DNA from: Nguyenibacter vanlangensis
GTDB lineage: Bacteria; Pseudomonadota; Alphaproteobacteria; Acetobacterales; Acetobacteraceae
DNA: 64,000 nt
Direction of reading: 5' to 3'
Assembly: GCF_038719015.1 (NCBI RefSeq)
Contig: NZ_CP152276.1
Coordinates: 2,027,501 to 2,091,500 of the forward strand
Positions 51,795-60,981 of this stretch are shown here, in pieces. Within the stretch, counting starts at the first letter, position 1, and every line of letters starts with the position of its first letter. A program made the position numbers and the translations under genes. Under the pieces are notes generated by a model. That model had not been told where the DNA came from, searched no databases, and saw nothing but the letters and a program-made list of their open reading frames with translations.

Positions 51795-53317
51795 TGTTCG
51801 GAGACCGGTCCGGCGTCATTGGCCAGGACGCAACTGAGTTCGGCGATCCTGGCGTCGCCCGGCACGAATTCGAAGGTGGTGCGCCAGCCATGGATATTCG
51901 GGTTCGGTTCGACCACCACGTTGCGGATCGTGCCGGCCGAGCTGCTGGGGACGAGATGGAACTTGGCGTCCGGCGGCAGGTTGGCGAACGGCGCCCCGTC
52001 GAAATCGATGTCGAAGAAGCGGGCGGTCTTGTCGTCGGTCACCGCGCCGACCCGGGTCGCGGCCACGCGGGCCAGCCTAGTCGGCCAGGGCGAGTCCCAT
52101 CCCCAATACATGCGATAGGTGAAGGTGTATTCCCGCCCGGCCGCCAGGCCGCCCTTGGGACGCCAGAACGAGACGATATTGTCGTTGACCTCGTTCGGCG
52201 TGGGGATTTCGACCAGGTCGACCGCGCCGGCGCCCCAGTCGCCCACCGGTTCGATCCACAGCGAGGGCCGTTTTTCGTAATTCAGGGCCAGGTCCTCGAA
52301 ATCGGCGAAGGCGCGCTTGCGCTGCATCAGCCCGAAGCCACGCAGCGAATCGTCGGAGAAGGCCGAGAATTGCAGGTCCTGCGGATTGCGCAACGGCCGC
52401 CACAGTTGCTGGCCGCTGCCGGTCCAGATCGACAGGGCCTCGCTGTCATGCGCGGCGGGGCGCCAGTCATCGACATGGTTGCGGTCGTTGGCGTCGAAAT
52501 AGAACATGCCCGTCAGCGGCGCGATCCCGGGTTCGGCGATCGCCGCGCGGGGATAGAGGGAGGATTGCACGTCGAAGGTCGTCAACTCGCCGGGGCGGAT
52601 GGTGAAGCTGAACGCCCCCGCCACCGAGGGGCTGTCCAGCAGCGCGTGCACCACCACGGCATCGACGCCCGGCTGCGGCCGTTCCAGCCAGAAGGCGCGG
52701 AACAGGGCGAATTCCTCGCCCTTCGGGTTGCCGGTGCCGTCGGCGAAACCGCGCGCCGACAGGCCGTAATTCTGCCCCTTGGCCACCGCGCGGAAATAGG
52801 ATGCGCCGAGGAAGACGCAGAATTCCTCCATCACGCCCGGCGTGTTGATGGCATAGCGCAGGCGCAGCCCGGCGAAGCCCAGATCGTCGGTCACGCGCAG
52901 GGCGGGGTCGCCGTAGCTGAACAGGTCGGGGTTATAGGGCACCGGCGCCGCCTTGCCGTCCACGACCTCATAGATCTCGATCCGCGGGCGGTACAGGAAG
53001 CCGCGCGGGAAGAATTCGACGTCGAAGGCCAGGTTCTGGCCGTGCCACAGCGCCTGGTCGGGCCGGTAGGCGATCGCGCGGTACTGGTCGAAATTCAGCT
53101 TGTCGATCGCGGCCGGCAGGGCCTGGTCGGGCGCGCGGTACGGGCGGCGCGACAGGGACTGGGCGATCTGCCGCACCGTGCCGCCGTCGAACGGGCCGGT
53201 CGGCGCGGGTCCGGCCGGGGCATCGGCGGCGGCGGCGTCCCCGACAGGGGCGACATTGCCCAGCAGGGACAGAAGGGACAGGCCGGCACCTGTCTTAACG
53301 AGATCGCGTCTTAACAT
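51770..53317 (-). CDS. Glucans biosynthesis protein G/D (OpgG/OpgD family)
   Basis: The 515-residue periplasmic protein of the MdoG family shapes or remodels the glucan made by OpgH. The N-terminus MLRRDLVKTGAGLSLLSLLG has twin arginines and looks like a Tat signal, as in OpgD rather than OpgG, which uses Sec. Conserved parts include FDVEFFPRGFLYRPRIEIYEV and FYFDANDRNHVDDWRPAAHDSE. It is the first gene of the opg pair. OpgD family members have been shown to have glucanase activity, but the exact role here is inferred. Confidence 0.9.
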   Translation of the reverse strand: MLRRDLVKTGAGLSLLSLLGNVAPVGDAAAADAPAGPAPTGPFDGGTVRQIAQSLSRRPYRAPDQALPAAIDKLNFDQYRAIAYRPDQALWHGQNLAFDVEFFPRGFLYRPRIEIYEVVDGKAAPVPYNPDLFSYGDPALRVTDDLGFAGLRLRYAINTPGVMEEFCVFLGASYFRAVAKGQNYGLSARGFADGTGNPKGEEFALFRAFWLERPQPGVDAVVVHALLDSPSVAGAFSFTIRPGELTTFDVQSSLYPRAAIAEPGIAPLTGMFYFDANDRNHVDDWRPAAHDSEALSIWTGSGQQLWRPLRNPQDLQFSAFSDDSLRGFGLMQRKRAFADFEDLALNYEKRPSLWIEPVGDWGAGAVDLVEIPTPNEVNDNIVSFWRPKGGLAAGREYTFTYRMYWGWDSPWPTRLARVAATRVGAVTDDKTARFFDIDFDGAPFANLPPDAKFHLVPSSSAGTIRNVVVEPNPNIHGWRTTFEFVPGDARIAELSCVLANDAGPVSEQWTYRWTP

Positions 53318-53446
53318 CCTGGCTCCCCGGGGCGCGCGTCACGCGGGCCCGTTCGTCATGTCTTATTGTCGTTATTGTAGCATCAGCCCTGTTCGCGGCG
53401 CCCGAACAATCGGGCCATCGGGCCATCGCGACCGTCTGCCTGCGTC

Positions 53447-53806
53447 CTATGGCGTTTTTGCGGCATCCGGCGTGCCGAGCCGAGCCGCCAGCGCGTCCAG
53501 CGCCGTGGCGGCGGCGGCGTGCGCGGTGCGCTCGATCTCGCGGTAGAGGCGCACGACCTCCTGCCCCGCCGGCGACAGGGCGGCCCCGCCGCCGCCGCCG
53601 GGGCGGGCGGCGACCACCGGTTCGGCGAATGCGCCGTTGAGCGATTCCACCAGCAGCCAGGCGCGGCGATAGGACATGCCCATGGCCCGGGCGGCCGCCG
53701 AGATCGATCCCGTCTCGCCGATCGCCTCGAGCAGGCGGATCTTGCCGTGGCCCAGCAACGGCCGGTCCCGCGTGTCGATCCGCAGCGTCAGACGCATCCC
53801 CGTCAT
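53447..53806 (-). CDS. ModE N-terminal-like winged-helix regulator
   Basis: The 119-residue protein is a single winged helix-turn-helix domain like the N-terminus of ModE: LLEAIGETGSISAAARAMGMSYRRAWLLVESLNG with the helix-turn-helix at about 26-52. The molybdate-binding TOBE domains of ModE are missing, so it cannot sense molybdate in the usual way. It lies upstream of opgG and divergent from a GNAT gene. The start at 53806 has GGAGG four bases upstream; M4 is another option. Confidence 0.8.
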   Translation of the reverse strand: MTGMRLTLRIDTRDRPLLGHGKIRLLEAIGETGSISAAARAMGMSYRRAWLLVESLNGAFAEPVVAARPGGGGGAALSPAGQEVVRLYREIERTAHAAAATALDALAARLGTPDAAKTP

Positions 53807-53926
53807 CGCACCTCCGCCTTCGCCACCCCGCGGCCCATTCGGTTGCAGCCCATCGGTTGCAGCCTGGGCCGGGGGCCGCCATGCTATGCTGGAGTGTTCC
53901 GCCGCCTGTCGAGAGCAATTTTGCGC

Positions 53927-54490
53927 ATGACGCCCCCTCTTCCGGCCATGACGGCCCCATCATCCGTGACGGCGCCCGCCGCCTGGCGCGGCATGCGGGC
54001 CGCCGACCTGTCCGCCGTGATCGCGATCGCCGCGCGCGTCCATCCGGATTACCCGGAGGACGCGGCGGTGTTCGGCGAGCGGCTGGCGCTGTGCCCGGCG
54101 GGTTGCCTGGTGCTGGAGGGGGCCGGCGGGCCGGACGGCTATGTGCTGAGCCATCCCTGGCGGGACGACGTGCCGCCCGCGCTGAATGTCGCGCTGGGCG
54201 CGTTGCCGGCGCGGCCCGATTGCTGGTACCTGCACGATATTGCCCTGCTGCCGCATGCCCGTGGCCGGAACGCGCCGGCCGCCGCGCTGGCGATGCTGGC
54301 GGCGCGGGCGCGAAAGGCCGGCCTGTCGCGGATCGTGCTGGTCGCCACCGGCAGCGCCGGCGCCTATTGGCTCCGGGCGGGCTTCACCCCCCTGGACAGG
54401 CCCCGGGCGGCGGCGATCCTGCGCAGCTATGACCCGGCGGCGCGGCTGATGAGCCGCGCCGTGGGGCCCGAGGGCCCGAGGACTGACTGA
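53927..54490 (+). CDS. GNAT family N-acetyltransferase
   Basis: The 187-residue protein has the acetyl-CoA fold: CWYLHDIALLPHARGRNAPAAALAML as the pyrophosphate-binding region (R/Q-x-x-G-x-A-like), and a late strand VLVATGSAGAYWLRAGF. A proline-rich N-terminus (about 1-20) precedes it. Start is ATG 53927 or 53948. Substrate unknown. It converges with the mannitol dehydrogenase gene. Confidence 0.8.
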   Translation: MTPPLPAMTAPSSVTAPAAWRGMRAADLSAVIAIAARVHPDYPEDAAVFGERLALCPAGCLVLEGAGGPDGYVLSHPWRDDVPPALNVALGALPARPDCWYLHDIALLPHARGRNAPAAALAMLAARARKAGLSRIVLVATGSAGAYWLRAGFTPLDRPRAAAILRSYDPAARLMSRAVGPEGPRTD

Positions 54491-54493
54491 CGG

Positions 54494-55954
54494 TCAGCGG
54501 GGCAGCGATGCGCGCACCCCCTGCGTGCGGATGGCGTGCCGCGCGGCGACGATCGCCTGGGTCAGCGCCGGGGTCTGCACGTCGCGCCAGCCGTCGAAGG
54601 CGGGCAGCGCCAGCCCGGCCGCCAGGTCGTCCGCGCCGGCCAGGGCGATCCGCGCCGGATCCAGTGTCGGCTCGAACGGGGTGTAGGCCGCGCCGGACTC
54701 GTCCTTGCCGCGCAGCATTTCCAGATAGGCGGCGATGCCGAAGGCGATCCGCGACAGATCCCCGCCATCGGCCAGGGTGCGGCGCACGGTCTCGGTCCAG
54801 TAGACCTGGACCTTGGACGAGCCGTCGCCGCCCACGCGCAGCAACTGGTCGGCCATCGCGGGGTTGGAGAAACGGCTGAGCACGCTGCGCCGGTATTCCT
54901 GCGGGTCCAGCCCTTCGGGCGCGGTCAGGCGCGGAATCACGTCGCGTTCCAGGTAGGCGTTGACGAAGCGTTCCAGATCCGGGTCGCGCAGCGCCTCGTC
55001 GACATGGCGATAGCCCAGCAGGATGCCCGGGAAGGCCAGCAGGATGTGCGAGGCGTTCAGCATCCGCACCTTGACCTGCTCGTACCCCGTCACGTCGTCG
55101 ACGAACTGCACCCCCGCCTGTTCCAGGGCGGGGCGGCCGGCGCAGAATGTGTCCTCGACCACCCATTGGGTGAAATCCTCGGCCACCAGCGGCAGCGCGT
55201 CGTCCAGGCCGCTCGCGGCGTTCAGCTCGGCGGCGATCGCCGCGTCGACCGACGGGGTGATGCGGTCGACCATGGCGTTGGGGAAGGTGACGTGCCGTTC
55301 GATCCACTCCGCCAGCCCGGCGTCGCGCGCCCGGGCATAGCCCAGGAAGGCCGTGCGGGCGACGTCGCCGTTATGGCGCAGATTGTCGCAGGACAGCACG
55401 GTGAACGGCCCCGCGCCGGCGGCGCGGCGGCGGGCCAGGGCCTCGACCACGAAGCCGAAGATGGTGGCGGGCGGCGCGTCCCCCGCCAGGTCGGCCTGGA
55501 CCGCGGGCGTATCCAGGCGGAACCGGCCGGTGGTCTCGTCGATATTGTAGCCGCCTTCGGTGATCGTCATGCTGACGATGCGGATGGCCGGATCGGCCAG
55601 CAGGTCCAGCACCGCATGCGGGTCGGACGGCGCCAGCAGATAGGCGCGCAGCGCGCCGATCACCCGCACCGCGCGCGCGCCGTCCGGCGCGGCCTCGGTC
55701 AGCGAATAGAGGCAATCCTGCGCGCGGAACGTCTCGGCCTTGCGTTCCGAGCGCGCGCCGCCGGTCAGCCCGACGCCGGCGATGCCCCAGCCCTGCTGGC
55801 CGGGCAGGCCCAGGCAGCGATCGACATAGAATGCCTCATGCGCCCGGAAGAAATTGCCGACGCCGAAATGGACGATCCCGGTGCGGATTGCGGACGGGTC
55901 ATAGCCCGGAGCGGAAATGCCGGCGGGCAGTGACTCCAGAATGGTCCGGTTCAT
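54494..55954 (-). CDS. Mannitol dehydrogenase family protein (polyol/fructuronate-type)
   Basis: The 486-residue long-chain polyol dehydrogenase has the N-terminal Rossmann HFGVGNFFRAHEAFYVDRCL, the middle ITEGGYN, and the catalytic lysine/asparagine in QVKVRMLNASHILLAFPGILLGYRHV. It would oxidise mannitol to fructose or reduce fructuronate with NAD(P). The start is the second ATG of ATGATG, overlapping the FUSC stop (TGATG). In acetic acid bacteria such enzymes feed sugar-alcohol use. Substrate preference is not visible. Confidence 0.9.
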   Translation of the reverse strand: MNRTILESLPAGISAPGYDPSAIRTGIVHFGVGNFFRAHEAFYVDRCLGLPGQQGWGIAGVGLTGGARSERKAETFRAQDCLYSLTEAAPDGARAVRVIGALRAYLLAPSDPHAVLDLLADPAIRIVSMTITEGGYNIDETTGRFRLDTPAVQADLAGDAPPATIFGFVVEALARRRAAGAGPFTVLSCDNLRHNGDVARTAFLGYARARDAGLAEWIERHVTFPNAMVDRITPSVDAAIAAELNAASGLDDALPLVAEDFTQWVVEDTFCAGRPALEQAGVQFVDDVTGYEQVKVRMLNASHILLAFPGILLGYRHVDEALRDPDLERFVNAYLERDVIPRLTAPEGLDPQEYRRSVLSRFSNPAMADQLLRVGGDGSSKVQVYWTETVRRTLADGGDLSRIAFGIAAYLEMLRGKDESGAAYTPFEPTLDPARIALAGADDLAAGLALPAFDGWRDVQTPALTQAIVAARHAIRTQGVRASLPR

Positions 55955-57069
55955 CATGTCGCCTCTTTCTCCTTCTCGGTCTTGGTCGGTACCTCGTGGG
56001 GTACGTCGTGCGGCGATGCGGTGCATCCGGACCAGAGCGCGCGAACCGCGCGGTCCAGGTCGGCATGCAGCATCGCCAGGGTGAACTGCATCACCGGGCT
56101 CCAGTCGGGACCCGGGTGATGCAGCACTGTCAGGACCGCCGTCGCCCCGTCCTCGTTCTGCGGGCGATGGCGGCGGCGCGTTCTGGCTTCGCGCTCGCAG
56201 CGGCGGCCGAGCTGCGCGAGCACGCGGGCGAGCGCCTGCCGTTCGGCATCCAGCGCGCCGCCCGTGGCCAGGGTTTCCCCCATGATCGCGGCACGGGCGG
56301 TAAAAACCGCGCTGCCCCGCAGGCGGCGCAGCAGGGCGGGCAGTCCGTCCAGCAGCGGATCGCCGCGGCGGCGCAGGAAGCCCAGCCCCTCGACCTGGGC
56401 CTCGGCCACCGCGCCGTAGATTTCCTGCAGATGCGTCCGAAAGGCCTCGTCCGCCGACTCGATCGCATCATGGTCCAGGGTGCCCCGCAGGGCCTGGTCC
56501 AGCAGGTCGGCGATGTCGCCGACCAGGCGCGCCGCGCCGCGCAGCACGTCCCGCCTGGCTTCGTCATGCAACACAAGGAACGAGACCGCAAGCGAGGTGA
56601 TCACCCCGATCATGATCGAGGCGATGCGGTCGAGCGGCCGCAGGAAGGGGCTGCCGTGCGCGGGGAACAGCAGCACGATCATCAGGGTTACCGCCGCGAA
56701 GCGCAGCGCGGGGCGTATCGCGGCCAGGACGGCCAGCGGCGTCAGCACCAGCCAGAACACCAGCCAGGGGGGCAGCGGCGTGCCCAGGATCAGCACGATG
56801 GCGAAGACCCCCGCCCCGGCCCCCAGCAGCGTGCCCACCACCTGGTCGCGCCCGGTGGTCAGGGTCTGGGTGATGCGGCTCTGGGTCACGATGACCGAGG
56901 TGATGACCGACCAGACCGGCTCGTGCAGATGCACCGCCCGGGCCAGCAGGTCGGACAGCAGCACCGAGACCAGCAGTCGCACCGCCTGGCGCAGTTCGGG
57001 GCCCCGCGGATGCTGGGCCCGCCGGAACGCCGCCCACCAGCCGGCCGGGGCGGCTGAGGACGACGTCAT
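55954..57069 (-). CDS. FUSC family membrane protein (aromatic acid exporter-like)
   Basis: The 371-residue protein has a cluster of six membrane segments at about 30-170 with VWSVITSVIVTQSRITQTLTTGRDQVVGTLLGAG, the FUSC/YccS pattern, followed by a long soluble helical C-terminal half (about 180-360). Such proteins are exporters or stress proteins of the ArAE family; a half-size single copy suggests dimer formation. Its start ATG 57069 follows four bases after the DegP stop. It is coupled to the downstream dehydrogenase. Confidence 0.85.
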   Translation of the reverse strand: MTSSSAAPAGWWAAFRRAQHPRGPELRQAVRLLVSVLLSDLLARAVHLHEPVWSVITSVIVTQSRITQTLTTGRDQVVGTLLGAGAGVFAIVLILGTPLPPWLVFWLVLTPLAVLAAIRPALRFAAVTLMIVLLFPAHGSPFLRPLDRIASIMIGVITSLAVSFLVLHDEARRDVLRGAARLVGDIADLLDQALRGTLDHDAIESADEAFRTHLQEIYGAVAEAQVEGLGFLRRRGDPLLDGLPALLRRLRGSAVFTARAAIMGETLATGGALDAERQALARVLAQLGRRCEREARTRRRHRPQNEDGATAVLTVLHHPGPDWSPVMQFTLAMLHADLDRAVRALWSGCTASPHDVPHEVPTKTEKEKEAT

Positions 57070-57073
57070 GACC

Positions 57074-58660
57074 CTATTTTCCGTCGGCTCCGTCCAGCGG
57101 GAACGGGACCCAGCGCATTCCGTCGGCATTCTGCACGAGGAACAGCACCGAGCGCCTGTGCTGCGCCCGCGCCGCGTCCAGCAGGCGCCGCACGTCGGCC
57201 GGCGTGGACACGTCGGATTGCTGGACCTCGGTGATCACGTCGCCGGGGCGCAGGCCCCTGTCCGCCGCCGGCCCGTCCTGGGCCACCTGGGTCACGACCA
57301 CGCCCTTCTGGCCCTCGGTCAGGTTGTATTTCTGGCGCGCCACGTCGTCGATCGCCGCCACGGTGAAGCCCAGCCCGTCCAGCGGGACGCTGCCCTGCGG
57401 CCTGGCCGCCGGCTTCTTCGGCGCGGGCGGGGGCGTGTCGTCGGGCAGCGCCCCCACCGTGACGGGCATGGTCAGGCCGTGGCCATGGCGCCAGACGCCC
57501 AGCGTGACGACCTTGCCCGGGATTTCGTCGGCCATCAGGCGCGGCAGGGCCCGCCCGTCGATCGGCTTGCCGTCCAGCGACAAGATCACGTCGCCGGTCT
57601 GCAGTTTCGCGTTCGCTGCGGGGCCCTTGGGCTCGACGCCGGCGATCAGCGCGCCGTGCGCGTCCTTGAGCCCCAGCCCGTCGGCGATGTCCTGCGTCAC
57701 GTCCTGGATGCGCACGCCGATCCAGCCGCGCGACACCTTGCCGGTGCGGCGCAACTGCTCGATGATTCCCCGGGCCTCGGCCGAGGGGATGGAGAAGCCG
57801 ATGCCGATCGACCCGCCCGAGGGCGAGTAGATGGCGGTGTTGATGCCGATCACCTGCCCCTGCATGTCGAAGAGCGGGCCGCCGGAATTGCCCTTGTTGA
57901 TCGGCGCGTCGGTCTGGATGAAATCGTCGTACGGTCCCTGCTCGATATTGCGGCCGCGCGACGAGATGATGCCCGCCGTCACCGTGCCGGACAGGCCGAA
58001 CGGGTTGCCGATCGCCAGCACCCAGTCCCCCACCCGGGCGCGGTCGCTGTCGCCGAAGCCGACGGCGGGCAGCGGATGGGGCGAATCGACCTTCAGCACC
58101 GCCAGGTCGGTGCGGTCGTCATGTCCGATCTCATGCGCCTTGAGCACCGTGTTGTCCTGCAGCGTGACCGTGATCTGGTCGGCATGGCGGATCACGTGGT
58201 TGTTGGTGACCACGATGCCGGACGGGTCGATGATGAAGCCCGAGCCGAGCGCCTGCATCTTGCGCGGCGCGGCCTCGGGGCCGTTCTGGCGGTTCATGAA
58301 ATCGTGGAAGAATTTCTCGAAGGGCGAGCCTTCGGGGAAATTCGGGATCTGCGGCGCGTCGCCGCCGCCGTCACCGTCGCCCTCGGCGTCGCCGTCCTCG
58401 TCGCCCGGCTTGACCGTCTCGGTGGTCGAGACATTGACCACCGCCGGCAGCAGGCGCGCCGCCAGGTCGGCGAAGCTGTCGGGCATGCCGCGTCCCGGGA
58501 CGGGCGGCGGCGGGAGCACCGCCCCCGGCGCCGCGGGGACCGCCGGATGCGGCACGATCGCCGGTTCGGCCCGAGCCGCGCCCCCGGGGGACAGGGAAAG
58601 GGCCGCCGCAAGCCCGGCGAGGGCGAGCGGACGGAAGAAAACCGGAACAGGCAGGGACAT
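57074..58660 (-). CDS. Periplasmic serine protease Do (DegP/HtrA family)
   Basis: The 528-residue protein has a signal peptide (about 1-31) and the trypsin-like catalytic triad: H155 in TNNHVI, D185 in RTDLAVLK and S259 in NKGNSGGP. Two PDZ domains follow, the first at about 320-400 and the second at about 430-520. An acidic insert DEDGDAEGDGDGGG sits near residue 90. It degrades misfolded envelope proteins. The ATG at 58660 has AGGAA upstream; the frame extends far upstream only by chance. Confidence 0.93.
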   Translation of the reverse strand: MSLPVPVFFRPLALAGLAAALSLSPGGAARAEPAIVPHPAVPAAPGAVLPPPPVPGRGMPDSFADLAARLLPAVVNVSTTETVKPGDEDGDAEGDGDGGGDAPQIPNFPEGSPFEKFFHDFMNRQNGPEAAPRKMQALGSGFIIDPSGIVVTNNHVIRHADQITVTLQDNTVLKAHEIGHDDRTDLAVLKVDSPHPLPAVGFGDSDRARVGDWVLAIGNPFGLSGTVTAGIISSRGRNIEQGPYDDFIQTDAPINKGNSGGPLFDMQGQVIGINTAIYSPSGGSIGIGFSIPSAEARGIIEQLRRTGKVSRGWIGVRIQDVTQDIADGLGLKDAHGALIAGVEPKGPAANAKLQTGDVILSLDGKPIDGRALPRLMADEIPGKVVTLGVWRHGHGLTMPVTVGALPDDTPPPAPKKPAARPQGSVPLDGLGFTVAAIDDVARQKYNLTEGQKGVVVTQVAQDGPAADRGLRPGDVITEVQQSDVSTPADVRRLLDAARAQHRRSVLFLVQNADGMRWVPFPLDGADGK

Positions 58661-58848
58661 CGGGCGGGCGGTTCCTGAAAAGCGGGTCGTCGGTAAACAG
58701 GTCGTCGACAAGACGGGCATCCTGGAGGCGGGCATCCTAGAGCATGATCCCGGCGGACGGAAATCGGGGAAACCAGGCAGGGGGACAACCGTGATAACCC
58801 CCGTGCGCGGCGGGAAGTTCCCCCTTGGCGGCTTTTGAAAAACGCCTG

Positions 58849-59544
58849 CTACAGCGCGGCGCCGCCGGGCGCGCCGGTCAGGTCCACCAGCCAGGCCGCC
58901 ACGGCCTCGCCCAGCAGGCGGTAGCCGCGATCGCCCATATGCAGCCCGTCGGGCGACAATTCGTCGCGCGCCAGGCCCAGTTCGGCGCACCAGGATTTCA
59001 TGCGGGCATAGCGGCCGAAGACCGGGATCCCCAGGTCGGCGCCGATGCGGTGCACCGCGGCGACGAAGGCCGGGAAGGCCGCGCATTCCTCGAGCATCCG
59101 GCAATATTGCGGGTCCATCAGCACCAGCTCCGCCCCCGCCGCGCGGGTGGCCAGCAGGTCCTGCCGGGTCAGTGCCTCGTAGGTCTCGACCGGCACGCCC
59201 TGCCAGGCATCGTTGCTGCCGGTCTGCCAGAGCACCAGGTCCGAGCCGTCGGCCAGCAGGTCGGCCAGGCGCGCATGCATCTCGGCCGCGCCGTTGCCGC
59301 CGACCCCGCGATTGATCACGGCGAGCCCGCCCGGCACCATCGGCGCCAGCGCGCGTTCGAAGACCGGGCCGAACCCGTGCGCGGGCGCGCTGGCGCCCAC
59401 GCCCTCGATCGTCGAGGAGCCGAACAGCGTCACCCGCACCGGCCGGCCCTGCAGCAGGCGGGCGGTCAGGCGGGGAAGGAAGGGCGCCCCGACATGCGTG
59501 CCGGGGGTGTGGGCGACAGGCGCCGCGGGGGCGGGATCGGACAT
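58849..59544 (-). CDS. SGNH/GDSL hydrolase family protein
   Basis: The 231-residue protein has the SGNH blocks: block I LFGSSTIEG (nucleophile about S44), block II GVGGNGAAEM, block III TGSNDAW and block V SPDGLHMG (catalytic D199, H202). It is an esterase or acetyl/succinyl-hydrolase. Its ATG overlaps the OpgC stop (TGATG), so it may trim or edit glucan acyl groups in the same pathway, which is an inference. No signal peptide is obvious. Confidence 0.88.
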   Translation of the reverse strand: MSDPAPAAPVAHTPGTHVGAPFLPRLTARLLQGRPVRVTLFGSSTIEGVGASAPAHGFGPVFERALAPMVPGGLAVINRGVGGNGAAEMHARLADLLADGSDLVLWQTGSNDAWQGVPVETYEALTRQDLLATRAAGAELVLMDPQYCRMLEECAAFPAFVAAVHRIGADLGIPVFGRYARMKSWCAELGLARDELSPDGLHMGDRGYRLLGEAVAAWLVDLTGAPGGAAL

Positions 59545-60764
59545 CAATGGGCTCGTTTCAGGCCGGATACGGGGGGTGTCGTCATCTCGCGGCCCGGCTC
59601 GGTCGCCGCCTGCATCTTCTGCCGCACCCGGCGCCGGTCGAGAACCGTCGCCAGCCCCCACAGGATCGAAAATCCGATCACATTCACCGCGACCTGCAGC
59701 ATCCAGCCCGACCCGAACGAGGTGAAGACCAGCCGCGCATACAGGTCGATGACCGTCCCGGCCGCGAAGATTTCGAGCGAATGGCGGCCGAACAGCGCCA
59801 TCAATCGCCCGAACCGGCCCTCGGCCACGCCCCGCGCCCCGTGCGAGGACTGCACCAGGTAGAAGATCGCCATCACGTCCACCAGCCGCAGCGGGGCCAG
59901 GACGCTCTTGTCCGGTGCGGGGATGGCGAAGGGCCGCAGGTCCGGCAGCCCCCACAGCGACCAGGGAAAGACCTCGAAGGCCGACAGCACCAGATAGGCG
60001 CCGCACAGGCCGCGCAGCCAGCCGACCGCCGGCAGGCTGCCGCCCCGCCGGCCGGCCAGGACCGAGGCGCACGCCCCCAGCGTGAACAGGAACTGCCAGG
60101 CCAGCGGGTCGAAATACCATCCGTCCGGATCCAGCCAGTTGGGGAAATTGATCGTCGGATCCAGGTTGATCAGCAGCCACAGCCCGCCGCTGAGCGCGAG
60201 CGTCAGCACCAGCGAGCGGCGCATCAGCAGGTAGACCAGCGGAAAGGCCGCTAGCAGCACGATATAGAGCGGCAGGATGTTCAGGTTGCTGGGCAGCGCG
60301 TCCAGGAACATCACCCGCCAGAAGGCGCTGAGCCCGTGCGCCAGCTCGGGTTCCAGGAAATCAACCGGCACAGGCCAGAACGACCGCCAGGCCCGGATGG
60401 TCGCGGTGGTGACCACCACCATGACGGCCTGGAAGACATAGAGCCGCGCGCAGCGCCGCCACACCCGCCCCAGCCCGGCGCGCAGGCCCACCCGGTCGAA
60501 ATTCCGGCCATAGGCCAGCCACGAGGCGTAGCCCGCCAGCAGCACGAAGATTTCCGCCGCGTCGGCGAAGCCGACATTGCGCAGGGTGAAGCGGTTCAGG
60601 ACGTTCTGGGGGATATGGTCGACGAACATCATCAGCAGCGCGACGCCGCGCAGCGCATCGACCCGATGGTCGCGCGCACGGCGCGGGGCGGCGGCGCCCG
60701 CCTGCCCGGCCCCGGGCGCCCCGCGAGACCGGGACGGTGGGCGCTGGGACACGGAAGAGGTCAT
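59544..60764 (-). CDS. opgC: OpgC-like acyltransferase membrane protein
   Basis: The 406-residue protein has about ten membrane segments and the OpgC/acyltransferase-3-related pattern: DHRVDALRGVALLMMFVDHIPQNVLNRFTLRN, FADAAEIFVLLAGYAS and SLEIFAAGTVIDLYARL. OpgC succinylates osmoregulated periplasmic glucans. A strong AGGAGGAA ribosome site precedes the ATG at 60764. It is coupled to the SGNH hydrolase and 6 kb from opgG/D-opgH. Confidence 0.88.
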   Translation of the reverse strand: MTSSVSQRPPSRSRGAPGAGQAGAAAPRRARDHRVDALRGVALLMMFVDHIPQNVLNRFTLRNVGFADAAEIFVLLAGYASWLAYGRNFDRVGLRAGLGRVWRRCARLYVFQAVMVVVTTATIRAWRSFWPVPVDFLEPELAHGLSAFWRVMFLDALPSNLNILPLYIVLLAAFPLVYLLMRRSLVLTLALSGGLWLLINLDPTINFPNWLDPDGWYFDPLAWQFLFTLGACASVLAGRRGGSLPAVGWLRGLCGAYLVLSAFEVFPWSLWGLPDLRPFAIPAPDKSVLAPLRLVDVMAIFYLVQSSHGARGVAEGRFGRLMALFGRHSLEIFAAGTVIDLYARLVFTSFGSGWMLQVAVNVIGFSILWGLATVLDRRRVRQKMQAATEPGREMTTPPVSGLKRAH

Positions 60765-60981
60765 GAAAGCCGGTTCCTCCTGCGGCGATGGACGATCCGT
60801 CCCTGACAGATGGAGCAGAATGCCCGGCAACTCCAGCCCCCGTTTCGATTCCTTACATGGGATGGGGAATGTGCGGCACAGGGCATAGGGCATGGGGCAT
60901 GGGCCGATTTGCCGTGGCGGAAATTTCGCCTATGTCCGGTCTCGGATTCATAGCGGCGCCAGCGCCAGGAAGGACGGCCTT

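Noticed and set aside
54536..55933. A 465-codon open frame antisense to the mannitol dehydrogenase gene
   Set aside because: Shadow frame; the dehydrogenase motifs are on the other strand.
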